Source of the DNA: DATBMA01 sp036555105 | GTDB lineage: Bacteria > Actinomycetota > Acidimicrobiia > Spongiisociales > ZC4RG35 | Direction of reading: 5' to 3' | DNA length: 27,031 nucleotides | NCBI GenBank assembly: GCA_036555105.1 | Contig: DATBMA010000037.1 | Coordinates: forward strand, 1 to 27,031 | Shown: positions 1-7,228 of the stretch, one piece after another | How positions within the stretch are numbered: the stretch's first letter is position 1 | Layout of the letters: every line of letters starts with the position of its first letter | Notes under the pieces: model-generated | The model's input: the letters and a program-made list of their open reading frames with translations, nothing else | What the model was told of the DNA's origin: nothing | The model's database searches: none | Translations under genes and position numbers: made by a program

Positions 1-1
1 C

Positions 2-1189
2 ATGGGTAAGGCGAGGTTTGAGAGGTCGAAGCCGCATGTGAATGTGGGGACGATGGGTCATATTGATCATGGGAAGACGACGTTGACGGCTGCGATTACG
101 AAGGTGTTGGCGGAGCGGGTGCCGGGGAATGCGTTTACGTCGTTTGATCAGATTGATAAGGCTCCGGAGGAGCGGGAGCGGGGGATCACGATTCAGATTG
201 CTCATGTGGAGTATGAGACGGCGGCCCGTCATTACGCCCATGTGGATATGCCGGGTCATGCTGATTACATCAAGAACATGATTACGGGGGCGGCGCAGGT
301 GGATGGGGCGATTTTGGTGGTGTCGGCGGCGGATGGTCCGGCTCCTCAGACCCGGGAGCATGTTTTGTTGGCCCGTCAGGTGGGGGTGCCGTCGATTGTG
401 GTGTTTTTGAACAAGGTGGACATGGTGGATGATCCTGAGCTCCTTGATCTTGTGGAGTTGGAGGTTCGGGATTTGTTGACGGAGTATGAGTTTCCGGGGG
501 ATGAGGTGCCGGTGGTGCGGGGGTCGGCGTTGAAGGCGTTGGAGGGGGATGAGGAGGCTGCCAGCCAGGTGTTGGAGTTGATGGGGGCGGTCGATTCGTA
601 TGTGTCGGAGCCGACCCGGGATACCGAGAAGCCGTTTTTGATGTCGATCGAGGATGTGTTTTCGATTACGGGGCGGGGGACGGTGGTGACGGGTCGGGTG
701 GAGCAGGGTTTGTTGAAGGTGAATGAGGAGGTTGAGATTGTGGGGTTGCGGCCGACTCGGAAGTCGGTGGCGACGGGGATTGAGATGTTCCGGAAGTTGT
801 TGGATGAGGGGAGGGCCGGCGACAACGTGGGGGTTCTCCTGCGGGGGGTTGGTAAGGATGAGGTGGAGCGGGGTCAGGTGTTGGCCAAGCCTGGGAGCAT
901 TACTCCTCATACCGGGTTTGAGGCTCAGGTGTATGTGTTGACCAAGGAGGAGGGGGGCCGGCATTCTCCGTTCTTTCCTGGGTATCGGCCCCAGTTCTAT
1001 TTCCGGACGACGGATGTGACCGGGGCGGTGACTCTGCCGGAGGGGGTGCAGATGGTGATGCCGGGGGATAACACTCCGATGACGGTGGAGTTGATCGCCC
1101 CTATCGCCATGGACGAAGGCCTCCGCTTCGCCATAAGAGAAGGCGGCCGCACCGTCGGCGCCGGCCGCGTCGTAAAAATCCTGAAATGA
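2..1189 (+). CDS. tuf: Elongation factor Tu
   Basis: EF-Tu is the GTPase that carries aminoacyl-tRNA to the ribosomal A site. At 395 residues it has normal length. The G domain shows the P-loop GHIDHGKT (19-26), the switch I motif RGITI with Thr63, DMPGH (82-86, with the catalytic-type His86), NKVD (137-140) and a SALKALEG motif. Domains 2 and 3 follow and end in the usual GGRTVGAGRVVKILK. The ATG at base 2 is the natural start; upstream sequence, where fusA usually lies, is outside the window. Codon use is peculiar. The first 61 codons end only in G or T, and this style continues to about base 1093. The last 31 codons then switch to C- and A-ending triplets. The downstream ribosomal genes prefer C-ending codons. 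Identity is certain; the mosaic codon pattern is discussed as a finding. Confidence 0.98.
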   Translation: MGKARFERSKPHVNVGTMGHIDHGKTTLTAAITKVLAERVPGNAFTSFDQIDKAPEERERGITIQIAHVEYETAARHYAHVDMPGHADYIKNMITGAAQVDGAILVVSAADGPAPQTREHVLLARQVGVPSIVVFLNKVDMVDDPELLDLVELEVRDLLTEYEFPGDEVPVVRGSALKALEGDEEAASQVLELMGAVDSYVSEPTRDTEKPFLMSIEDVFSITGRGTVVTGRVEQGLLKVNEEVEIVGLRPTRKSVATGIEMFRKLLDEGRAGDNVGVLLRGVGKDEVERGQVLAKPGSITPHTGFEAQVYVLTKEEGGRHSPFFPGYRPQFYFRTTDVTGAVTLPEGVQMVMPGDNTPMTVELIAPIAMDEGLRFAIREGGRTVGAGRVVKILK

Positions 1190-1204
1190 GAGAGCTGGAA
1201 GCGA

Positions 1205-1513
1205 ATGTCTGAACAGAAGATCAGGATCAGGCTGAAGGCCTACGACCACCAGGTGGTGGACGAGTCGTCGCGCAAGATCGCCGAGACCGTGGTGCGCACC
1301 CAGGCCAAGATCAGAGGCCCGATCCCGTTGCCGACCGAGATCCACCGCTACTGCGTGATCCGGGGCCCGCACGTCCACAAGGACTCGCGTGAGCACTTCG
1401 AGATGCGGATCCACCGACGCCTGATCGACATCATCGATCCGACTCCCAAGACCGTCGATTCGCTGATGCGACTCGACCTCCCGGCCGGGGTGGAAGTGGA
1501 GATCAAGCTGTGA
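1205..1513 (+). CDS. rpsJ: 30S ribosomal protein S10
   Basis: S10 is a small-subunit head protein and, as NusE, also a transcription antitermination factor. The 102-residue product has the standard length and sequence style: it begins MSEQKIRIRLKAYDH, carries the central IPLPTEIHRYCVIRGPHVHKDSREHFEMR region (the exposed loop and beta strand), and ends VEVEIKL. It starts 15 nt after tuf with a modest purine-rich stretch (GGAAG) upstream. Its TGA overlaps the GTG of rplC. It is the first gene of the classic S10 cluster. Confidence 0.98.
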   Translation: MSEQKIRIRLKAYDHQVVDESSRKIAETVVRTQAKIRGPIPLPTEIHRYCVIRGPHVHKDSREHFEMRIHRRLIDIIDPTPKTVDSLMRLDLPAGVEVEIKL

Positions 1514-2169
1514 ATGCAATCCTTGGCGAGAAGCTGGGCATGACCCAGATCTTCGACGACCAGTCGCGGGCGATCCCGGTCACCGTGATCAAAGCCGGCC
1601 CCTGCCGGGTGGTGCAGGTCAAGCGACCCGAGGTGGACGGGTACGGCGCCATCCAGATCTCGTTCGGGGAAGTCAAAGGGAACCGGATCAACAAGGCCGA
1701 GGCGGGCCATCTCGCCAAGGCCGGTGTGGCTCCGTCGCGCTATTTGGTGGAGCTGCGGGTCTCCGATCCCGACAGCTATTCACCGGGCCAGGAGATCACG
1801 CTCGACCAGGTCTTCGCAAAAGGGGGCATGGCCGACGTGACCGGGATCTCAAAGGGCAAGGGTTTTCAGGGCGTCATCCGCCGCCACGGCTTCAGCGGGC
1901 AGGGGGCGTCACACGGCAACCACAAGAAGCACCGCGCCCCCGGCTCCATCGGTGCCTGTGCCACTCCCGCCAGGGTCTTCCGTGGGACCAGGATGGCGGG
2001 CCGAACCGGGGGCGAGACGGTGACGATCCTGAACCTGCAGGTCGTCGATCTCAATCCCGACCACCATCTCCTGCTGCTGGGCGGGGCCGTTCCAGGGCCC
2101 AACGGAAGCGTCGTCCTCATCCGCGAGGCGGTCAAGGCCGGAGGAGCGATGGAGGCCGCCAGTGCCTGA
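1510..2169 (+). CDS. rplC: 50S ribosomal protein L3
   Basis: L3 is a primary 23S rRNA-binding protein that reaches toward the peptidyl transferase centre. The protein (219 aa) opens with ILGEKLGMTQIFDD and has the long central loop with KGKGFQGVIRRHGFSGQ and the GSIGACATPARVFRGTRMAG segment that lies in the 50S core. The GTG start at 1510 is supported by the 4-nt GTGA overlap with the rpsJ stop and by the L3 N-terminus beginning immediately. The C-terminus is slightly extended and Ala-rich, and it overlaps rplD by 8 nt. Confidence 0.97.
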   Translation: MNAILGEKLGMTQIFDDQSRAIPVTVIKAGPCRVVQVKRPEVDGYGAIQISFGEVKGNRINKAEAGHLAKAGVAPSRYLVELRVSDPDSYSPGQEITLDQVFAKGGMADVTGISKGKGFQGVIRRHGFSGQGASHGNHKKHRAPGSIGACATPARVFRGTRMAGRTGGETVTILNLQVVDLNPDHHLLLLGGAVPGPNGSVVLIREAVKAGGAMEAASA

Positions 2170-2833
2170 CCGGACCGCCCCTCTCTTTGCCGCCGACGGC
2201 ACCCGCAAGGGTGACTACGAGCTCGACGGCGGCGTGTTCGGCATCGAGCCGAACCTGGCGGTTCTCCACCAGGTGGTGACGGCCCAGTTGGCGGCTGCTC
2301 GCAGCGGGACCGCTTCGACCCAGACCCGTGCCGACGCGGCGGGCGGAGGCAAGAAGCCATGGCGGCAGAAGGGCCTCGGCCGCGCCCGACATGGCTCGAT
2401 CCGGGCCCCCCAGTGGCGCGGCGGCGGCGTGGCCCACGGCCCCCATCCCCGCGACTACTCGGAGCGGACCCCCAAGAAGATGCGCCGCCTGGCCCTCCAC
2501 TCCGCTCTCAGCGCACGGGCCTCCGAGTCGGCCGTATCGGTGTGGGAGGTGCCGGGGTGGGACGTCCCCAAGACCAAGCAGGCCAAGCAGATCCTCTCGG
2601 CGGTTGGTGCCGAGGGCAAGGTCCTGCTCGTCCTGGGCCACCTCGACTCGACGGTCGGCCGCTCCTTTCGCAACCTTCCCAATGTCGTGATGTCCGAGCC
2701 TGGCCAGCTCACCGCCTACGACGTGCTGTGGGCTGCGTCGGTCGTGTTCACCGCCGACAGCATCGGACGGATGTCCGGGTCCAAGACCTACGAAGTCTCG
2801 AAGTCCGACTTCGTGAAGGAAGAGGGCTCGTGA
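2162..2833 (+). CDS. rplD: 50S ribosomal protein L4
   Basis: L4 lines the peptide exit tunnel with its extended loop; in some bacteria it also autoregulates the S10 operon. The 223-residue product contains the hallmark loop GGGKKPWRQKGLGRARHGS followed by IRAPQWRGGGVAHGP. The usual TRSEV just before the loop reads TRADA here. The globular C-terminal half ends with a charged tail. The GTG start lies inside the last codons of rplC (8-nt overlap), the only start compatible with L4 length. I see no leader structure for L4 autoregulation in the 15-nt tuf-rpsJ gap. Confidence 0.97.
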   Translation: MPDRTAPLFAADGTRKGDYELDGGVFGIEPNLAVLHQVVTAQLAAARSGTASTQTRADAAGGGKKPWRQKGLGRARHGSIRAPQWRGGGVAHGPHPRDYSERTPKKMRRLALHSALSARASESAVSVWEVPGWDVPKTKQAKQILSAVGAEGKVLLVLGHLDSTVGRSFRNLPNVVMSEPGQLTAYDVLWAASVVFTADSIGRMSGSKTYEVSKSDFVKEEGS

Positions 2834-3117
2834 AGAACCCGCGCGACATCATCATCTCCCCGGTCGTCTCCGAGAAGTCGTACGACCTCATCGAGAAGTC
2901 CAACACCTACACGTTCGTGGTCGACCGTCGGTCCAACAAGACCGAGATCGGCCAGGCGATCGAGGGCATCTTCTCGGTCAAGGTGATCTCAGTGAACACC
3001 CAGAACCGGCCGGGCAAGCGCAAGCGGACCGGCTGGACCTGGGGCCGCCGCAACTCGTCCAAGCGGGCGCTGGTCAAGCTCGCCCAGGGTGACTCCATCG
3101 ATCTGTTCGGAGTTTGA
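2830..3117 (+). CDS. rplW: 50S ribosomal protein L23
   Basis: L23 sits at the tunnel exit and is the docking site for trigger factor and SRP. The protein is 95 aa with the N-terminal motif PRDIIISPVVSEKSYDL, the YTFVVDRRSNKTEIGQAIE region and a basic RPGKRKRTGWTWGRR loop. The frame is open much further upstream (to about 2359), but that part only shadows rplD. The GTG at 2830 gives a GTGA overlap with the rplD stop and the exact family N-terminus, so it is taken as the start. Confidence 0.96.
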   Translation: MKNPRDIIISPVVSEKSYDLIEKSNTYTFVVDRRSNKTEIGQAIEGIFSVKVISVNTQNRPGKRKRTGWTWGRRNSSKRALVKLAQGDSIDLFGV

Positions 3118-3124
3118 AGCAACC

Positions 3125-3958
3125 ATGCCTGTGAAGAACCGCAAACCCACCAGCCCCGGCCGCCGATTCCAGACGGCCTCCGACTTCGCCGAGATCACCA
3201 AGGCGGAGCCGGAGAAGGCGCTGATCAGCACCAAGAGCAAGTCCGGTGGACGCAACTCCTACGGACGTGTGACCTCGCGCCACCGCGGCGGCGGCCACAA
3301 GCAGCGCTACCGCACCATTGACTTCCGTCGCGGCAAGGACGGGATACCGGCCAAGGTGGCGGCGATCGAATACGACCCGAACCGCAATGCCCGCATCGCC
3401 TTGCTGCACTATCTCGACGGGGAGAAGCGATACATCATCGCCCCTCAGGGGGTGCAGGTGGGCGACAGGCTCTCCTCCGGAGCCGGGTCCGAGATCCGGC
3501 CGGGCAACAACCTTCCGCTTCGCAACATCCCCGCCGGCACGACTGTCCACGCCGTCGAGCTGCGACCGGGAGGAGGGGCGAAGCTCGCCCGCTCCGCCGG
3601 GATGGGCATCCAGCTGATGTCCAAGGAGGGCGATCAGGCGCTACTGCGTCTCCCATCGGGAGAGATGCGCACCGTGGCTCTCGACTGCCGGGCCACGGTC
3701 GGCTCGGTGGGCCACCCCGAGGCCGAGCTGGTCAAGCTGGGCAAGGCCGGCCGCATGCGGTGGAAGGGGGTCAGGCCCCAGACCCGCGGGGTGGCCATGA
3801 ACCCGATCGACCACCCGCTCGGGGGAGGAGAGGGCAAGGCCTCCGGAGGCCGCCATCCGGTCAGCCCCTGGGGCAAGCCGGAGGGCCGCACTCGGAAGAA
3901 GAACAAAGCCAGCAATCGGAACATCGTGCGTCGTCGTTCGACGAAAGGGCGGAGATAG
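3125..3958 (+). CDS. rplB: 50S ribosomal protein L2
   Basis: L2 is a core 23S-binding protein required for subunit association and peptidyl transfer. The 277-residue product starts MPVKNRKPTSPGRRFQT; an in-frame ATG at 3089 would add 12 residues foreign to the family, so 3125 is chosen. The signature PQTRGVAMNPID (219-229) and the C-terminal GGRHPVSPWG are present. The conserved loop after it normally reads DHPHGGGEG, but here it is DHPLGGGEG: His230 is kept and the second His is Leu232 (codon 3818-3820). The gene lies 7 nt after rplW and 3 nt before rpsS. Confidence 0.97.
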   Translation: MPVKNRKPTSPGRRFQTASDFAEITKAEPEKALISTKSKSGGRNSYGRVTSRHRGGGHKQRYRTIDFRRGKDGIPAKVAAIEYDPNRNARIALLHYLDGEKRYIIAPQGVQVGDRLSSGAGSEIRPGNNLPLRNIPAGTTVHAVELRPGGGAKLARSAGMGIQLMSKEGDQALLRLPSGEMRTVALDCRATVGSVGHPEAELVKLGKAGRMRWKGVRPQTRGVAMNPIDHPLGGGEGKASGGRHPVSPWGKPEGRTRKKNKASNRNIVRRRSTKGRR

Positions 3959-3961
3959 GCA

Positions 3962-4246
3962 ATGGCACGCAGCGTCAGCAAAGGCCCGTTCATCGACGAC
4001 CACCTGCTCGACAAGGTGGAGGAGCTCAATCGCAAGGGTGAGAAGAAGGTGATCAGGACATGGAGCCGTCGATCCACTGTCATCCCTGACATGGTCGGGC
4101 ATACGATCGCCGTTCACGACGGCCGCAAGCACGTCCCGGTCTACATCACCGAGTCGATGGTCGGTCACAAGCTGGGTGAGTTCGCTCCCACCAGGACCTT
4201 CCGCGGCCACTCCGGTCGCAGAGAGAAAGCGGCTAAGCGCACATGA
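3962..4246 (+). CDS. rpsS: 30S ribosomal protein S19
   Basis: S19 forms a head complex with S13 close to the A-site finger. The 94-aa product starts MARSVSKGPFIDDHLL and contains the family block TIAVHDGRKHVPVYITESMVGHKLGEFAPTRTFRGH, ending in a basic tail. The start is 3 nt after the rplB stop, and the end overlaps rplV by ATGA. Nothing is unusual. Confidence 0.98.
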   Translation: MARSVSKGPFIDDHLLDKVEELNRKGEKKVIRTWSRRSTVIPDMVGHTIAVHDGRKHVPVYITESMVGHKLGEFAPTRTFRGHSGRREKAAKRT

Positions 4247-4587
4247 GGGTGCAGGCCAAGGCCAAATACATCCGCGAGACCCCCAACAAGGTGCGGAGGG
4301 TGCTCGATCTCGTCCGGGGCATGCCGGTCGAGGAGGCGCGCAGCACCCTGGCGCTCACCAGTCGTGGAGCAGTCGAGCCGGTGCTGAAGGTCCTCAACTC
4401 GGCGGTGGCCAATGCTGAGCACAACCACAGCCTCGACGCCGACGAGTTGGTGGTGGCCGAGGCATTCGCCGACGAGGGACCGACCTTGCGCCGATTCCAG
4501 CCAAGGGCGAGGGGCCGAGCCAACCGTATCCGCAAGCGCACCAGCCACATCACGATCGTCGTCGCCGACCGAGAGGGAGTCAGCTGA
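4243..4587 (+). CDS. rplV: 50S ribosomal protein L22
   Basis: L22 contributes a beta-hairpin to the narrowest part of the exit tunnel. The 114-aa protein has the N-terminal helix region AKAKYIRETPNKVRRVLDLVRG, the central SAVANAEHN motif and the tunnel hairpin region GPTLRRFQPRARGRANRIRKRTSHI. Its ATG overlaps the rpsS stop (ATGA), and its TGA shares one base with the rpsC ATG. Length and motifs are typical. Confidence 0.98.
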   Translation: MRVQAKAKYIRETPNKVRRVLDLVRGMPVEEARSTLALTSRGAVEPVLKVLNSAVANAEHNHSLDADELVVAEAFADEGPTLRRFQPRARGRANRIRKRTSHITIVVADREGVS

Positions 4588-5657
4588 TGGGACAGAAGAC
4601 ACACCCCTACCTCTTCCGGGTCGGGATGGTCAACAACTGGAAGTCGAATTGGTTCTCCGAGAAGGAGTACGTCGACCTGGTCAACGAGGACTGGCGCATT
4701 CGCGACCTGCTCCGCCGGGAGTTGACGCGGGGCGCTGTCTCCAGGATCGACATCGAGCGAACCCGCCAGCGAGTGGTGGTGGAGATCCAGACCGCCCGCC
4801 CCGGGGTTGTCATCGGGCGCAAGGGGGCCGAGGCCGAGAGGCTGCGCGGCGCCCTCGAGGACCTGTGTGGCAAGCCGGTCAAGCTCAACATCACCGAAAT
4901 CAAGGACCCCGACCTTGATGCCCAGCTCCTTGCCCAGGCGGTGGCCGACCAGTTGGAGAATCGGGTTGCGTTCCGTCGGGCGATGAAGCGGGCTGTGGCC
5001 GCAGCTCTCAAGGCCGGGGCCGAGGGTGTGAGGATCGAGTGTCAGGGACGCCTCGGCGGCTCCGACATGGGACGCCGGGAGTGGTATCGGGAGGGGCGGG
5101 TGCCCTTGCACACCATCAGGGCCGACATCGATTACGGCATGGCTGCCGCCCACACCAACGTCGGCGCCATCGGGGTCAAGGTCTGGGTCTACAAGGGCGA
5201 CGTAGTCGGGTTCACCGCCAGCAGTCGCGAAAAGATCGCGGCCGAGGCGGCCCTCGCCACCGGCGGCCCCGCCCGCCGTATCGCTCCCGTCAAGTCCAGG
5301 GCGGAGCATGCATCGGCCGGTGATAAAATGCCGCGTCTGATCGAGGCCGGTGGCGGCAAGCGATTGATCGAGGCCGGTGGCGGCAAGCGTGACGCTCGCA
5401 AGGTTGTTGAAGACGCCGGGAGCCGTCGGATCAGGCCAGAAGATGCCGAGGCGGAATACCGCACCGCGCAAGAAGAGCTGGTCCCCCTCGTGATCGATGT
5501 GGCGGAAGAGACGCCGGCGGCGCCGATCGAGGTGGAGCCGGCAGTCGAAGTGGAGCCGGCCTCCGCGCCCGCTGCCGAAGAGGAGCAGGTCGCGCAGGAG
5601 GAGACAGCCGTCGCGGAAAAGGCAGAGGAGCCGGTCGCGCAGGAGGAGCAGGAGTAG
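4587..5657 (+). CDS. rpsC: 30S ribosomal protein S3 with long acidic C-terminal tail
   Basis: S3 binds 16S rRNA at the mRNA entry channel. Residues 1 to about 206 form the normal protein: GQKTHP start, a KH type II domain with VIGRKGAE (75-82), and the C-domain block RLGGSDMGRREWYREG followed by RVPLHTIRADIDYG. The product has 356 residues, whereas family members are usually 210-280. The extra tail of about 150 residues contains a perfect 9-residue tandem duplication (LIEAGGGKR, 251-268) and then an Ala/Glu/Pro/Val-rich acidic run with repeated VEVEPA-like and VAQEE motifs. The tail looks disordered. Acidic extensions occur in some actinobacterial S3 proteins, but their role is unknown to me. 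Confidence 0.97.
   Translation: MGQKTHPYLFRVGMVNNWKSNWFSEKEYVDLVNEDWRIRDLLRRELTRGAVSRIDIERTRQRVVVEIQTARPGVVIGRKGAEAERLRGALEDLCGKPVKLNITEIKDPDLDAQLLAQAVADQLENRVAFRRAMKRAVAAALKAGAEGVRIECQGRLGGSDMGRREWYREGRVPLHTIRADIDYGMAAAHTNVGAIGVKVWVYKGDVVGFTASSREKIAAEAALATGGPARRIAPVKSRAEHASAGDKMPRLIEAGGGKRLIEAGGGKRDARKVVEDAGSRRIRPEDAEAEYRTAQEELVPLVIDVAEETPAAPIEVEPAVEVEPASAPAAEEEQVAQEETAVAEKAEEPVAQEEQE
5337..5390 (+). repeat. 27-bp tandem duplication inside rpsC
   Basis: Two adjacent 27-bp units (5337-5363 and 5364-5390) each encode the nine residues LIEAGGGKR. They differ at only three bases: the first base of the Leu codon (CTG/TTG), and the third base of the Arg codon (CGA/CGT), with the remaining 25 bases including GATCGAGGCCGGTGGCGGCA shared. 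The near-identity at silent positions suggests a recent in-frame slippage duplication. Confidence 0.93.
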
Positions 5658-5660
5658 GCC

Positions 5661-6074
5661 ATGTTGATGCCCAAGAGGACCAAGCACCGGAAGGTGCATC
5701 GCGGTCGCAGGACCGGGATGGCCCGCGGGGGCACAACCGTCCACTTCGGTGAGTACGGGCTGCAGTCGCTGGAGCCGGCCTGGATCACGGCCCGCCAGAT
5801 CGAGGCTGCCCGTATCGCCATCACCCGCGCCATCAAGCGCGGCGGCAAGGTCTGGATCACGATCTTCCCCGACAAGCCGGTGACCATGAAGCCCGCCGAG
5901 ACCCGGATGGGCTCCGGCAAGGGCAACCCGGAGTTCTGGGTGGCAGTGGTCAAGCCCGGCAGGGTCATGTTCGAGCTGGCCGGGGTGGACGAGCAACTGG
6001 CCCGTGAGGCCATGCGGCGGGCCGGGCACAAGCTGCCGGTGAGGACTCGGTTCGTGACCAGGGAGGAGTCATGA
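5661..6074 (+). CDS. rplP: 50S ribosomal protein L16
   Basis: L16 organises the A-site tRNA and 5S region of the large subunit. The 137-aa protein opens MLMPKRTKHRKVHRGR and holds the motifs FGEYGLQSLEPAWITARQIEAAR, WITIFPDKPVT and GSGKGNPEFWVAVVKPGR (the last includes the L16 signature). The ATG at 5661 lies just after a GGAG tract that ends the rpsC reading frame. The stop overlaps rpmC by ATGA. Confidence 0.98.
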   Translation: MLMPKRTKHRKVHRGRRTGMARGGTTVHFGEYGLQSLEPAWITARQIEAARIAITRAIKRGGKVWITIFPDKPVTMKPAETRMGSGKGNPEFWVAVVKPGRVMFELAGVDEQLAREAMRRAGHKLPVRTRFVTREES

Positions 6075-6298
6075 ATGCCGCCGACCTCCGGGAGATGACG
6101 GCCGCCGAGCTGGCAGAGGAGCTCGACAAGGCCAAGGAGGAGCTCTTCAACTTGCGTTTTCAGGTAGCCACCAACCAGCTCGACAACACCGCCCGCCTGC
6201 GTGACGTGAGGCGGGACATCGCTCGCGTCCTCACCGTGATGCGGGAACAGGAGATCGAAGCGTGGCAGAGCGAGCAGGCAGGAGGCGGTCAGGCATGA
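6071..6298 (+). CDS. rpmC: 50S ribosomal protein L29
   Basis: L29 lies at the tunnel exit next to L23. The 75-aa protein is a predicted helical hairpin: DLREMTAAELAEELDKAKEE, then LFNLRFQVATNQLDNTARLR, then DIARVLTVMREQE. Family members have 60-75 residues, so the short Gly/Gln-rich C-terminus is only a mild extension. It overlaps rplP and rpsQ by ATGA on both sides. Confidence 0.97.
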   Translation: MNAADLREMTAAELAEELDKAKEELFNLRFQVATNQLDNTARLRDVRRDIARVLTVMREQEIEAWQSEQAGGGQA

Positions 6299-6555
6299 CG
6301 GACGAGAGAGCTCGCCGCAAGTCGAGGGTCGGGGTCGTCATCTCAGACGCCCGCGACAAGACGGTCACGGTCGAGGTGCCCACTTCCTACAAGCATCCCC
6401 GCTACGACAAAGTGGTTCGCACAAGGTCGAGGTTTCACGCTCACGACGAGTCCAACGAGGCCCGCATGGGCGACACGGTCCGCATTGTCGAGACCCGTCC
6501 TCTCTCCAAGCAGAAGCGGTGGAGGGTGGTCGAGATCGTGGAGCGAGCCAGATGA
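6295..6555 (+). CDS. rpsQ: 30S ribosomal protein S17
   Basis: S17 is a primary 16S rRNA-binding protein with an OB fold. The product from ATG 6295 has 86 residues and contains RVGVVISDARDKTVTVEV, YDKVVRTRSRFHAHDE and GDTVRIVETRPLSKQKRW. A GTG 33 nt upstream is in frame but would add a sequence belonging to the rpmC overlap. The ATG at 6295, forming ATGA with the rpmC stop, is preferred. Confidence 0.97.
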   Translation: MTDERARRKSRVGVVISDARDKTVTVEVPTSYKHPRYDKVVRTRSRFHAHDESNEARMGDTVRIVETRPLSKQKRWRVVEIVERAR

Positions 6556-6920
6556 TCCAGCAGGAGTCGCGGCTCAAGGTCGCCGATAACAGCGGCGCCC
6601 GCGAGGTGCTCTGCATCCGGGTAATGGGTGGCTCCACCAGGCGCTACGCCAGCATCGGCGATGTCATCGTGGCAGCGGTCAAGGACGCCATCCCCGGTGG
6701 GGCCGTGAAGAAGGGCGAGGTGGTCAAGGCCGTGGTGGTGCGGACCCGCAAGGAGAACCGCAGGGTCGACGGCACCTACATCCGGTTCGACGACAACGCC
6801 TGCGTAATCATCGACAACAACCGCCAGCCACGCGGAACCCGCATCTTCGGGCCGGTGGCCCGCGAGCTGCGCGACAAGAGGTTCATGCGCATCGTCTCGC
6901 TCGCCCCGGAGGTGCTGTGA
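6552..6920 (+). CDS. rplN: 50S ribosomal protein L14
   Basis: L14 sits at the subunit interface and contacts L19 and 16S helix 14. From ATG 6552 the product is 122 aa, exactly the usual length, starting MIQQESRLKVADNSGAREVLCI. It includes GDVIVAAVKDAIPGG and the conserved FDDNACVIIDN. An upstream in-frame GTG at 6519 is rejected because it would extend into rpsQ and break the family N-terminus. It overlaps rpsQ by ATGA. Confidence 0.98.
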   Translation: MIQQESRLKVADNSGAREVLCIRVMGGSTRRYASIGDVIVAAVKDAIPGGAVKKGEVVKAVVVRTRKENRRVDGTYIRFDDNACVIIDNNRQPRGTRIFGPVARELRDKRFMRIVSLAPEVL

Positions 6921-7228
6921 TGGCGATCAAGCAAGGCGACCTGGTCCAGGTCATCTCCGGCAAGGACGCCGGAAAGCAGGGGAAGGTCACCAGGGTCCTG
7001 CCCGGCGACGAGAAGGTGATCGTCGAAGGGGTCAACACCGCCAAGCGACACCAGAAGCCACGCGGCCAGGTCATGCAGGGCGGGATCATCGACAAGGACA
7101 TGCCGGTCCATGTCTCCAACGTCATGCTCGTGTGCCGCCACTGCGGGCGGCCCCGCCGCACCGCCCATCGACTCGATGCGCAGGGCGACAAGCACCGCGT
7201 TTGCAGGACCTGCGGAGGTGACCTGTGA
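6920..7228 (+). CDS. rplX: 50S ribosomal protein L24, zinc-ribbon form
   Basis: L24 is an assembly initiator of the large subunit. The 102-aa protein has a KOW-type N-terminus (GDLVQVISGKDAGKQGKV) and MPVHVSNVMLV. Its C-terminal half carries a four-cysteine zinc ribbon (C72, C75, C95, C98), which only some L24 proteins keep. ATG 6920 shares its A with the rplN stop. A GTG at 6917 would add one residue and cannot be excluded. The stop overlaps rplE by GTGA. Confidence 0.97.
   Translation: MAIKQGDLVQVISGKDAGKQGKVTRVLPGDEKVIVEGVNTAKRHQKPRGQVMQGGIIDKDMPVHVSNVMLVCRHCGRPRRTAHRLDAQGDKHRVCRTCGGDL

Noticed and set aside
247..261. EF-Tu variant DMPGH as a resistance or altered GTPase signature
   Set aside because: The residue before PGH varies among bacteria (Cys, Ala, Met) and the catalytic His is intact.
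2359..2829. Upstream extension of the rplW frame
   Set aside because: It overlaps rplD completely and has no similarity to L23; the GTG at 2830 gives the exact L23 N-terminus.
4233..6029. 598-codon open frame on the minus strand across rplV, rpsC and rplP
   Set aside because: It is antisense to three certain ribosomal genes; its composition follows the high-GC codon pattern of the plus strand and no protein family is recognisable.
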